A DNA stretch of 64,000 bases from an uncultured Gemmatimonadota bacterium. Its GTDB lineage: Bacteria > Gemmatimonadota > Gemmatimonadetes > Gemmatimonadales > Gemmatimonadaceae. The translations under genes were made by a program, and so were the position numbers. The notes below the pieces were generated by a model. That model searched no databases and had not been told where the DNA came from. It saw nothing but the letters and a program-made list of their open reading frames with translations. The stretch is taken from positions 641,133-705,132 of the forward strand of contig CADEFN010000003.1 of assembly GCA_902826615.1 (NCBI GenBank), read 5' to 3'. Below are positions 35,014 to 43,595 of the stretch, piece after piece; within the stretch, counting starts at the first letter, position 1, and every line of letters begins with the position of its first letter.

Positions 35014-35046
35014 GGAACCCTAAAGGGTCCCGGACCAGTCCGTCAA
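35014..35046 (-). promoter_or_regulatory. Promoter of the membrane protein/regulator/uppS operon, with overlapping dyad
   Basis: On the minus strand a -35 TTGACG (35041-35046) and -10 TTTAGG (35019-35024) are 16 bases apart. An inverted repeat with arms 35014-35021 and 35024-35031 (one mismatch) covers the -10. The dyad ends five bases before the ATG at 35009, so both the promoter and the start could be blocked by the winged-helix protein of this operon. Confidence 0.6.
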
Positions 35047-35089
35047 GTACTCTGCGCTGTAAAGGAAGGGTCACAGTAGGGACACAAAA

Positions 35090-35111
35090 GGGGAGGGCTT
35101 TCGCCCTCCCC
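35090..35111 (-). terminator. Rho-independent terminator of the BNR-repeat protein gene
   Basis: GGGGAGGGC pairs with GCCCTCCCC across a four-base loop, and the minus-strand copy is followed by TTTTG. It lies 25 bases past the stop of the BNR-repeat protein. Confidence 0.8.
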
Positions 35112-35136
35112 CTTGCCTGGAGCCGGTGGATCCTGG

Positions 35137-38100
35137 CTACATCGCGGCCTTCACCCCCATCACTCGCTTGGCCTCGACGATCCGGTCATCGAGCTCCTTC
35201 CGGAGCACGCCGTACCGGGTGATGGCGTCGCGGCCGATCTTCTGGTCGCTCTGCATCGTCATCGAATAGAGGTACTGGATGTTGGCCTGGAGTTCGGGTT
35301 TGGAGTAGCGGATGGAAGGGGTCACGATCTTGGCGCGGAGTTCCTCGAGCATCTTGAGTGTGTCCGCCGCCGAGGCGGCGGTACGGAGACGCGCCCTCCC
35401 CTCCTCGATGCTCGCTGCGAGCTGATTCACCTCGGTCACCATGTCGCGGACCCTGAGGTTGTGCTGCAGCTGCTCACGAAGGGCCAGCACTGTGACGCCG
35501 TCGCGGGCAATACGCGGATCCATCTTCACCATCAGTGGCCGGGTCTGCGTCTGACCACCGGCGGTGAGACGGACGGTGTAGGCACCCGGCAGGACCATCG
35601 GGCCATTGCGGCCGCTGCGCTGCGGGTTGGTGTCCCACGGTCCGGCCATGGTCAGGTCCCACGTGAAGCGATTGTGCCCCGCAGCGTTAGGCAGGCGCGG
35701 TGCCCCCGTGACCTCGGTGACCATCTGCCGCATGCTGGGCTGTGTGGTGGCCGATTCGCCGGGCCCCTCGCTGGTGAACGAGCGCACAATTTTCCCGGTG
35801 CCATCGAGGATTTCCAGCGTCACCGGGCCACGTGAGCCTGCGCCGAGCGAGTAGTCGATCTGGGCACCCATGGGCGGGTACTGGGGATCGGCGGGATCGT
35901 TTCGGCTGCTCTCCACGCCACCAAACGATCCGGCGTAGCGATGGCGATAGGCGTCAGCCGGCGCGAAGAGATGCACCGGGGCCTCGACGACCTGGTCGCT
36001 GAGGGCCCGCACCGTGGCGAGGTTGTTGAGAATCCAGAATGCACGCCCCTGCGTGGACATCACCAGGTCGCCGCGATGGACACGAAGGTCGGTGATGGGT
36101 GTGACCGGCATGTTGAGCTGGAACGACTGCCAGCGTTTGCCATTGTCGAACGAGATGAACATGCCGAACTCGGTGCCGGCGTACAGCAGTCCTTCACGCT
36201 CCGGATCTTCGCGCACGATGCGTGTTGGGTAATCAGCCGGAATGCCGTTGTCACCCGGGGTGAGCAGTGCCCAGCTCTTGCCGTAATCGTCGGTGCGGTA
36301 AATGAAGGGCCGGAAATCGCCTAACAAGTAGCAGAGCACGGCGTAATACGCCGAGCCGCGACGATGGGGCGAGGGTTCGATGTTCTGGGTGCGGCAGCCG
36401 TCCGGCGGTCCCTTGAAGTTGTTGCGGGTGAAGTCGTTTGACGTCGCCACCAGGCCGCGTGGCGTGATGTCTTTCCAGCTGCGCCCATTGTCGCGCGTGA
36501 TGAAGAACGGCCCGTCGTTGGAGCCGGTCCAGATGACGCCGGGTTCCAGCGTCGATTCACGGATCGCGTAGAGCGTGGAGAAGTGCTCTTCACCCGTCAC
36601 GTCGATCGTGATCGGCCCACCGCTGGCGTCCTGCTGCCGCTCGGACGGGAAGAGGGTCAGGTCGGGCGAGATGGTCTGCCAGCTGATGCCACCGTCCCGC
36701 GTGCGATGCACGAACTGGGAGCCGTAGTACACGGTGTTGGCTTCATGCGGCGACACTTCCATGGGCGAGGTGCGCTGGAAGCGCAGCATGAGGTCCTTGC
36801 CCGGCATGCCGTACAACGACTGCCCACCGTTCCAGTACGGCTGCTCCTGCCCCGTGCGCATGCTCATGCGCGAGAACTGACCCTTGCACGCGCCGTAGAC
36901 GGTGTCGGGATTGGTGCGATGCGGCATGATCGGTCCCGTCTCGCACCCTGGCCCCGACGTCCATTCCTGCATCGGCGAATCGGGCCTGCCTGACGAGAGT
37001 GGCAAGCTCGGCACAATCAGGGTCGAGTTGTCCTGCTGCGCGCCATACAGTCGGTAGGGGAACTGATTGTCCACCGCCACCTGGTAGATCTCGGCGGTCG
37101 GCTGATTGTAGATCGACGACCAGGTACGCCCGCCATCGATGCTGACGTTGGCCCCGCCGTCGTTGGACTGGATCATCATGTCCGGCGCGTCGGGGTTGAT
37201 CCACAGATCGTGGTTGTCGCCGTGTGGCACGTTCTGCGACCGGAAGTTCTTTCCGTTGTCGGTGGTCTTGTAGTAGCCCTCGCTGTACGTCCAGAAGGTG
37301 TTGGGGTCGCGCGGATGGACCGTGATCCCCGTGTAGTAGAACGGGCGCGTCAGCATGGGCCCAAAGGTGCTGAGCAGCTTCCAGGTCTCCCCAGCGTCGT
37401 CCGAGCGATACACACCGCTGCCGGGCTTGGCCTCGATAATCGCCCACACCGAGTTGGGAGCCCCGGGTGAGACCGCCAGGTTGCTCTTTCCGAAGAGTTC
37501 GCCTGGCAGACCTCCGGCGAGCTTCTTCCAGGTGGTACCGCCATCGACCGACTTGTAGATGCCTCCCTCACGCGCCCCGGAGATGATGGTCCACGGCTTC
37601 CGCTCGGCGCGCCACATCGAGGCGTAGATCACGCTGGGGTTGCCCGGCATGACTTCCACATCCACGGCGCCGGTGGAATCGGAGACAAACAGCACCTTGC
37701 TCCAGTTCTTGCCGCCGTCGGTGGTGCGGTACACACCCCGGTCGGCGTTAGGCTTGAAGGGGTTGCCGATGGCCGCGACAAAGGCGATGTCGGGATTGGA
37801 CGGGTGAATCTCCACACCGCCAATGTTGCCGACCGTCGCCAGGCCCACGTGCTGCCAGGTGTTGCCGGCATCACTCGACTTCCAGATGCCGCGTCCCACC
37901 GCGACGTTGGAGCGATAGCCGTCGGACCCGGTGCCCGCATAGATCACGTTGGGATCGGAATTGGCGACATCGATGTCGCCCATCGAGCCCACGGTGAAGA
38001 AGCGATCACTGACGTTGAACCAGGACTGCCCCGCGTTCACCGTCTTCCACACACCGCCCCCGGTGGAGCCCATATAGAACGTGAGGGGCTGCTGGGGCAC

Positions 38101-38301
38101 ACCGGTCACCGTTGTCACGCGCCCACCACGTGCCGGGCCCACGTTGCGGTAACGCAAACCCGCCAGCAGGGCCGCGGGAACCTCTTTGGTGAGCGTCGGA
38201 GTGCTCGAAGCGCGACGCGCGGGCGCGCCCTGTGCCGAAACGTCGGCCGCGAAGGCCAGCGCCAGTGTGGCCGTGAGGAGCGAATGCGAAATGCGAGGCA
38301 T
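35137..38301 (-). CDS. Large secreted BNR/sortilin-like beta-propeller protein
   Basis: The 1054-residue protein has a signal peptide (MPRISHSLLTATLALAFAAD cut near VSAQ). Most of it is beta-propeller repeats of the VPS10/BNR kind with Asp-box motifs (for example SSDAGNTW, TTDGGKNW, SVDGGTTW, SDDAGETW). The last about 250 residues have a different fold, a FlgD-like beta sandwich (about 790-900) and a helical tail with LNEDL-free charged helices. Proteins like this are widely annotated as glycosyl hydrolases, but BNR repeats alone do not show catalysis. It may bind a surface polymer. It has its own terminator. Confidence 0.85.
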   Translation of the reverse strand: MPRISHSLLTATLALAFAADVSAQGAPARRASSTPTLTKEVPAALLAGLRYRNVGPARGGRVTTVTGVPQQPLTFYMGSTGGGVWKTVNAGQSWFNVSDRFFTVGSMGDIDVANSDPNVIYAGTGSDGYRSNVAVGRGIWKSSDAGNTWQHVGLATVGNIGGVEIHPSNPDIAFVAAIGNPFKPNADRGVYRTTDGGKNWSKVLFVSDSTGAVDVEVMPGNPSVIYASMWRAERKPWTIISGAREGGIYKSVDGGTTWKKLAGGLPGELFGKSNLAVSPGAPNSVWAIIEAKPGSGVYRSDDAGETWKLLSTFGPMLTRPFYYTGITVHPRDPNTFWTYSEGYYKTTDNGKNFRSQNVPHGDNHDLWINPDAPDMMIQSNDGGANVSIDGGRTWSSIYNQPTAEIYQVAVDNQFPYRLYGAQQDNSTLIVPSLPLSSGRPDSPMQEWTSGPGCETGPIMPHRTNPDTVYGACKGQFSRMSMRTGQEQPYWNGGQSLYGMPGKDLMLRFQRTSPMEVSPHEANTVYYGSQFVHRTRDGGISWQTISPDLTLFPSERQQDASGGPITIDVTGEEHFSTLYAIRESTLEPGVIWTGSNDGPFFITRDNGRSWKDITPRGLVATSNDFTRNNFKGPPDGCRTQNIEPSPHRRGSAYYAVLCYLLGDFRPFIYRTDDYGKSWALLTPGDNGIPADYPTRIVREDPEREGLLYAGTEFGMFISFDNGKRWQSFQLNMPVTPITDLRVHRGDLVMSTQGRAFWILNNLATVRALSDQVVEAPVHLFAPADAYRHRYAGSFGGVESSRNDPADPQYPPMGAQIDYSLGAGSRGPVTLEILDGTGKIVRSFTSEGPGESATTQPSMRQMVTEVTGAPRLPNAAGHNRFTWDLTMAGPWDTNPQRSGRNGPMVLPGAYTVRLTAGGQTQTRPLMVKMDPRIARDGVTVLALREQLQHNLRVRDMVTEVNQLAASIEEGRARLRTAASAADTLKMLEELRAKIVTPSIRYSKPELQANIQYLYSMTMQSDQKIGRDAITRYGVLRKELDDRIVEAKRVMGVKAAM

Positions 38302-38411
38302 GGTCTGGGGACTCGGGTGAACGCGGACTGTCGTGCGTGCTACGCAAAAGCGCGACGCATCGCTGTGGATGCGCCGCGCTCAATCTGCGGCAGAATGGTG
38401 ACCGGGGCCAC

Positions 38412-39032
38412 CTACTGGAGGACGATATACCGCTCCAAACGGGCCACTTCACCCGGCTTTACATACTTCCCGATCTCGCGCCGGAACTGCGCCATGTCCT
38501 TGTAGGGACGGTACTCCTTGAACTCCCGCAGCATCCGGGCGCCAAGCCCGGGGATCGTCGTGAGGTCGGCGTCGGAGGCGGTGTTCAGATCCATCGGAAC
38601 GAATACATAACTCGCCAGCCGGGCCAGCTCGTCGGCCTTCACGTACTTGCCGATCTCCCGGTTGAACTGCGCCATGCTCTTGTACGGGCGATACTCCTCG
38701 AACTCCCGCAGCATGCGGTTGCCGAGTCCGGGAATCATCAGAATTTCTTCCTTCGACGCGGTGTTCAGATTGATATGGAGCCACATCTTGCCGAACACGT
38801 CCTTGAGCTGGTCGGCGTTGAGGGTGGGGCTCAGCACGGCGTGCAAGTCCTTCACGCTGAGGAAGGGGCGCTTGTCGACGACCGCCTTTACCAGCGCCGC
38901 GTTCAAGTGCGGCACGGTGGCCAGCTGCGCTTCGGTGGCAAGATTGGGATCCAGCATCGTGGTCGTTCCGACCTGCGCACCGGCGAGCGACGCCGAAGCG
39001 GTGATGAGGCAAGCTGCAAATAGACGTTTCAT
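38412..39032 (-). CDS. Secreted helix-hairpin-helix (ComEA-like) protein with tandem repeats
   Basis: The 206-residue protein has a signal peptide (MKRLFAACLITASASLAGAQ). An N-terminal degenerate HhH region (about 25-85) is followed by two long repeats (about 87-146 and 147-206). Each runs LNTAS, IPGLG, RMLREF, EYRPY, MAQF and REIGKYVK, identical at most positions. IPGLG is the HhH hairpin. ComEA-type HhH proteins bind double-stranded DNA in the periplasm during uptake. A role in DNA binding here is possible, but no com gene is adjacent, so it may serve as a protein-binding module instead. Confidence 0.78.
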   Translation of the reverse strand: MKRLFAACLITASASLAGAQVGTTTMLDPNLATEAQLATVPHLNAALVKAVVDKRPFLSVKDLHAVLSPTLNADQLKDVFGKMWLHINLNTASKEEILMIPGLGNRMLREFEEYRPYKSMAQFNREIGKYVKADELARLASYVFVPMDLNTASDADLTTIPGLGARMLREFKEYRPYKDMAQFRREIGKYVKPGEVARLERYIVLQ

Positions 39033-39057
39033 GAGTAAGGAGAGGTCTGGGGATCGA

Positions 39058-39519
39058 TCATCGTGAACTTCGCGAACCGGCCTTCCAGGCAGGGTGGCGA
39101 TACATCAGGAGCAGGCCGAGCAAGCCGAATTGCACCATGGTACCCGGGGCAAGCGCGGGCGTTGCGCCTTCCATGGCCGCCCTGAAGAGGGCCAGACCGG
39201 CGAGTTCGGGTGTGCGCTCGATCTCGAACTCGACATTGCCCGCGTAGTGAAACCAGGTGCCGACCAGCCCGGCTGACAGGTACAGCCCCATCAGGGCACG
39301 CCACACGGCGAGCACACGAGGACCCGGCACCACCATCACAACGAGCGCGCCGACGACGCCGGCAGCCAGGAGGCCAAGGGGCAGCCACTGCCGCCAGCCA
39401 TCGTAGTGCTCCAGTAAAAGCAGTTCGACCAGCGTCCCGGCGCAGGCAAAGGCGAGAATTGCCGCCAGGCCACCGCGCAGCGTGGCCGCGGCGCGTGCTT
39501 CAGAGCCCGGATCAGTCAC
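39058..39519 (-). CDS. Small integral membrane protein
   Basis: The GTG at 39519 gives 153 residues. The frame remains open upstream but overlaps the divergent M24 peptidase start region. About four hydrophobic segments are visible (about 18-35, 45-62, 75-90 and 118-135). It lies 25 bases upstream of the HhH protein gene on the same strand, so both may be transcribed together. No family is recognised. Confidence 0.55.
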   Translation of the reverse strand: MTDPGSEARAAATLRGGLAAILAFACAGTLVELLLLEHYDGWRQWLPLGLLAAGVVGALVVMVVPGPRVLAVWRALMGLYLSAGLVGTWFHYAGNVEFEIERTPELAGLALFRAAMEGATPALAPGTMVQFGLLGLLLMYRHPAWKAGSRSSR

Positions 39520-39611
39520 GCCGCAAGATACCCGGACCTCCGCGTCTTGTCGCCTGTGTGTGCGGGCGCAATCATCCCGGATCGCTTCATCCACTCCTTT
39601 CCACACGCCGC

Positions 39612-40928
39612 ATGCGTCGCCTCACCTCCCTGCTCCTCCCGCTTTCCCTCCTGACAGCGCTCCCCGCCCGCGCCCAGTCGCATCTGGAGGCGCGGAATCG
39701 CTGGGCCCGGCTTTGCCAGATGCGGGTCGAGAAGTTCGACCGGGTGCTCCCCGAGGCAATGCGCGAAAACGGGATCGACATGTGGATTGTGGCCATGAAG
39801 GAAGGCCACTACGACCCGATGTGGGAAGCGTTAGGCAGGGGATACGTCGGGACCATCGGCTACTACATCTTCACCGATCGTGGCGGGGATCGCATCGAAC
39901 GGGCCGCCATCGGTATCACCGACCACCACCGCGCCGCCTGCGGAGCCTATGACATCGACTCCCCCTCCGCCGACCTCGGCGAGTTTGTCAAATCGCGCAA
40001 CCCCAAAAAGATCGGGCTCAACATGTCCGAGGAAATGGGGATGGCCGATGGGCTCACGCATACCCTCTACAACCACATCGTGAAGGCGATCGGCCCCACC
40101 TATACTCCGCGGCTGGTGTCCGCCGAGAAGATGGTGTCCGATTTCTCCTCGCGCCGCGTGGCCAGCGAAATCGTGGCCTTCGGCGACGCCACCGAGATCG
40201 GGCGCGTGATTGCCGAACGCGCGTTGTCGAATGAAGTCATCACCCCCGGCGTCACCATGCTTGCCGACGTCGCCTGGTGGATCCAGGACCAGATGCTGAC
40301 TCGCGGCCTGGGGACCAGCTTTGAGGTGCCGAGCATTTATGTCACCGGGCCAGACGGCATTGCTGCCACCTCGAACGATCGCATCATCCAGCGCGGCGAC
40401 ATCATCATGATCGACTTTGGTGTGGGCTACCTCAACATGTGGACCGACCAGAAGCGCATCGCCTATGTGCTCAAGCCGGGCGAAACACGACTTCCGGCCA
40501 GCATCCAGACCGCCTTTGACAACGCGGTCAAGGTGCGCGAGGTGATTCGCCGCACCGCCAAACCCGGCAAAACAGCGCAGGCCATGACGGACGAGGTGAG
40601 TGCCGCCATTGTCGCGGCCGGCTTTACCGCCATGCGTGGCTTCAATCAGGTGCGCGAAGACAACTCGGTGGAGTTCATCATCGGCTGTCACTCTGTCGGC
40701 GACTGGGGACATGGCATCGGACCGTCGATGGCCTTCTTCAACCCGGGCCGCCTGCGCTACGAAATCCGGCCGACCAATCTCTTTTCCATCGAGCTCTTTG
40801 CCTACACACCAATTCCCGAATGGGGCGGCAAGAAGTTGCGCATCCCTCTCGAGGACGACGCCATCATGACCTCGCGCGGCGTGGAGTGGCTGTCACCCAT
40901 CAACCCGCGGATCCAGCTCGTCCGCTGA
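39612..40928 (+). CDS. Exported M24 family metallopeptidase (Xaa-Pro peptidase-like)
   Basis: The ATG at 39612 gives a signal peptide (MRRLTSLLLPLSLLTALPAR, cut near RAQ) and 438 residues. It has the creatinase N-terminal domain followed by the pita-bread domain with metal ligands: Asp in MIDFGVGY, Asp in MWTDQKR, His in GHGIGPSM, Glu in FSIELFA and Glu in IPLEDDA. These are the ligands for two metal ions. M24 proteins of this arrangement cleave Xaa-Pro bonds. A signal peptide on an M24 enzyme is not usual and suggests work in the periplasm. Confidence 0.88.
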   Translation: MRRLTSLLLPLSLLTALPARAQSHLEARNRWARLCQMRVEKFDRVLPEAMRENGIDMWIVAMKEGHYDPMWEALGRGYVGTIGYYIFTDRGGDRIERAAIGITDHHRAACGAYDIDSPSADLGEFVKSRNPKKIGLNMSEEMGMADGLTHTLYNHIVKAIGPTYTPRLVSAEKMVSDFSSRRVASEIVAFGDATEIGRVIAERALSNEVITPGVTMLADVAWWIQDQMLTRGLGTSFEVPSIYVTGPDGIAATSNDRIIQRGDIIMIDFGVGYLNMWTDQKRIAYVLKPGETRLPASIQTAFDNAVKVREVIRRTAKPGKTAQAMTDEVSAAIVAAGFTAMRGFNQVREDNSVEFIIGCHSVGDWGHGIGPSMAFFNPGRLRYEIRPTNLFSIELFAYTPIPEWGGKKLRIPLEDDAIMTSRGVEWLSPINPRIQLVR

Positions 40929-41054
40929 AGCACACCCGGCAGGTCGCGTCACCTGGGCGCGGCCTGTCACTCCGCCTGACACGCCCACAGGGATTCCCCG
41001 ACGCCCCCGTTGAATGGGTCGACGCAGCATTAGTGCGGACCTCATCCCGTACTC

Positions 41055-42149
41055 GTGCACTCGTCGCTCCCCCTCGCTCCCCGGGAGTCCCCTCCCAGCA
41101 AAGTCCGCCACGAGCCCTTTAGCGGCCTCGCTGCCTTGGTGGGCAACACTCCGCTCCTCTCGATCGACGCCGAGTTCCGCGGTCATCGTCGCACGGTGTT
41201 CGCCAAACTCGAGTCGATGAACATGACGGGCAGCATCAAGGACCGAATGGCGCTGCAGATTCTGCATCGAGCGACAGTCGCGGACCAGCTGAAGCCCGGA
41301 GCCCGTATCGCCGAAGCGACCAGCGGCAATACCGGCATCTCCTTTGCCGCGCTCGGCCGTGCCCTCGGACACCCGGTGACCATCTTCATGCCCGACTGGA
41401 TGTCGGCGGAACGGATCAACATCATCCGATCGTTTGGGGCGGACGTTGAACTGATCTCCAAGGCCGAAGGTGGGTTTCTTGGCAGTATCGAACGCGCCGA
41501 AGAGCTGGCGCGGCGCGACCCGCATGTCTTTCTGCCGCGACAGTTCTCCAACAGCTGGAATGTCTACGCACACGAAGCGACGACCGGCCCCGAGATCGTA
41601 TCGCAAATGGCGAGCAATGGGCGCACCCTCGACGCTTTTGTGGCCGGCGTGGGGACCGGGGGCACGGTCATGGGAGTTGCGCGATACCTGCGCCGTGTGA
41701 ACCCGGGTGCGCACGTCCATCCCCTCGAACCCGCCAACTCGCCAACACTTTCCACCGGACACAAGGAGGGGCGCCACCGCATCCAGGGCATCTCGGATGA
41801 ATTCATCCCGCCCATCGTGGATCTCGCCCTGCTCGACGAGATCCTGGCCGTGGACGACGGCGATGCGATCTGCATGGCGCAGCACCTGGCAACATCGTTA
41901 GGCCTGGCGGTGGGCATTTCGTCAGGCGCGAACTTCCTGGGCGCCCTCCTGGCCGCCGAGCGCCTCGGCTCCGATGGCGACGTGGCCACAATCTTCTGCG
42001 ACTCCAACAAGAAGTACCTCTCCACCGATCTGATGCATCGGGAGCCGGTGCGCAGCGACTTTCTCTCGACCGAGGTAAAGCTGCTCGGCTTCTCGGTGCT
42101 GCCCCGGCACTGCGACTTCTGTCCACCCGGCACGCGCACGAGCGCCTGA
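41055..42149 (+). CDS. PLP-dependent cysteine synthase family protein
   Basis: The protein has 364 residues and a GTG start. It is a fold-type II PLP enzyme: Lys62 in [10 protein letters not shown] binds PLP, TSGNTG binds the substrate carboxylate, and VGTGGTVMG binds the PLP phosphate. The best match is O-acetylserine sulfhydrylase or cystathionine beta-synthase without its CBS domains. It has a C-terminal extension with CDFCPPG, whose two Cys might bind metal. Its stop overlaps the multicopper oxidase start (TGATG). Confidence 0.88.
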   Translation: MHSSLPLAPRESPPSKVRHEPFSGLAALVGNTPLLSIDAEFRGHRRTVFAKLESMNMTGSIKDRMALQILHRATVADQLKPGARIAEATSGNTGISFAALGRALGHPVTIFMPDWMSAERINIIRSFGADVELISKAEGGFLGSIERAEELARRDPHVFLPRQFSNSWNVYAHEATTGPEIVSQMASNGRTLDAFVAGVGTGGTVMGVARYLRRVNPGAHVHPLEPANSPTLSTGHKEGRHRIQGISDEFIPPIVDLALLDEILAVDDGDAICMAQHLATSLGLAVGISSGANFLGALLAAERLGSDGDVATIFCDSNKKYLSTDLMHREPVRSDFLSTEVKLLGFSVLPRHCDFCPPGTRTSA

Positions 42150-43585
42150 TGCGCAGACGCGACTTTCTCATTGCCGGTGCCGCCAGTGGTCTGGCCGCCG
42201 TGGGAGCAACCCGACGCGGCGTGCTGCGGTCTGCCCCGCGCCCCCCACTCCCCCTGCTGCAGGAAACCAGCGCGCGCAATCTGGTGCTGACAGCAGCACC
42301 GGGAGAAGTACGCATTGGCACCACACCCACGGCCGTGTGGCGCTACAACGATGCGTTGCCGGGCCCGGTCATCCGGATGATGCGCGGCGAGGAGGCGCAC
42401 ATCAGGCTCCGCAACGCTCTCCCGGAACCGACCATCACACACTGGCACGGACTCATGGTACCGGAGGCGGCCGACGGGCACCCTCGGTTGGCCATTCCGC
42501 CGGGCGGTGAATACACCTACACCTTTACAGCAGACCAGGCTGCCGGTCTGGGGTGGTATCACCCGCACACACACATGCGGACAGGCTGGCAGGTGCACCA
42601 GGGCCTGGCCGGTTTGTTCATCATCGATGAGCCGAATGCACCCCGCGGCCTGCCGGATCGAGAGCACGAGCTGGCGCTTGTCATTCAGGATCGCACGATC
42701 GGCGCCGACGGCTCCATGCCGTACGACCTGCGGGGCCCGGCGATGATGGCAGGGTACTTTGGCGACACCGTGCTGGTGAATGGCGCCGCTGAGCCCGAAG
42801 CGCAGGTGAACGCCAGGTGGTACCGGCTTCGTGTGCTCAACGGCTCGGCGTCGCGCATCTACGACCTGGGCTTCTCACCACCGCTGCCAATGCGGCTCAT
42901 CGCTGGGGACGGTGGTTTCCTTACCCAGCCGGTCGACAGCAACCATGTCACCCTGGCACCCGCCGAGCGCACGGACTTTCTCGTGGACTTCGGGGCGGCA
43001 GCCAGGCGCACGGTGACCATGGAAACACGCGCATTCACGCTGCCGGAAGGGACCATGGGGCCGCGCGGGATGGGTCGCGGGATGATGATGATGCGGGGTC
43101 GTCAGGGTGACCCGGCCCCGTTAGTGCATTTCGTCGTTGGGCGTTCTCAGGCATCAGCGCGCCCTGCCACGCTGGCCCTTCCCGCACGCCCTCAACCGCT
43201 GCTGCCTCGCGGTGCTACCGAGCGAAAGTTTGTCTTCTCCAGCATGATGATGGATCACACCATCAATGGTCAGGCCTTCGACATGACACGTCGCGACGTG
43301 ATCACCACGGCGGGCGCGGTCGAACGCTGGACCGTTGTGAACGACGGGCCCGTGCCACACCCCGTGCATTTGCATGCTGCGCAGTTCCTGGTCCGCGCAC
43401 GTTCAGGGGGGCGCAATCAGCTCTTCCCCTGGGAAAGCGGGTGGAAGGACACGGTGCTGGTTGCCCCGTCGGAAACGGTGACCCTCGACGTGCATTTCTC
43501 AACGCACCGAGGGCTTTTCCTCCTGCACTGTCACAACCTGGTGCACGAGGACATGGGGATGATGCTCAACGTGGCTATTGAATGA
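42149..43585 (+). CDS. Tat-exported multicopper oxidase
   Basis: The 478-residue protein has a Tat signal ([20 protein letters not shown]). Three cupredoxin domains are present. Copper ligands are visible: His98 and His100 in HWHG, His138 and His140 in YHPHTH, HPVHLH near residue 410, and H460-C461-H462 with His466 and Met470 in HCHNLVHEDM. The Cys is the type 1 ligand. A Met-rich segment (GPRGMGRGMMMM) near residue 305 resembles the copper-binding insert of CueO. It probably oxidises Cu(I) or phenols in the periplasm. The gene is coupled to the cysteine synthase gene, which could link thiol supply and copper stress. Confidence 0.9.
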   Translation: MRRRDFLIAGAASGLAAVGATRRGVLRSAPRPPLPLLQETSARNLVLTAAPGEVRIGTTPTAVWRYNDALPGPVIRMMRGEEAHIRLRNALPEPTITHWHGLMVPEAADGHPRLAIPPGGEYTYTFTADQAAGLGWYHPHTHMRTGWQVHQGLAGLFIIDEPNAPRGLPDREHELALVIQDRTIGADGSMPYDLRGPAMMAGYFGDTVLVNGAAEPEAQVNARWYRLRVLNGSASRIYDLGFSPPLPMRLIAGDGGFLTQPVDSNHVTLAPAERTDFLVDFGAAARRTVTMETRAFTLPEGTMGPRGMGRGMMMMRGRQGDPAPLVHFVVGRSQASARPATLALPARPQPLLPRGATERKFVFSSMMMDHTINGQAFDMTRRDVITTAGAVERWTVVNDGPVPHPVHLHAAQFLVRARSGGRNQLFPWESGWKDTVLVAPSETVTLDVHFSTHRGLFLLHCHNLVHEDMGMMLNVAIE

Positions 43586-43595
43586 GCGGCCCTGC

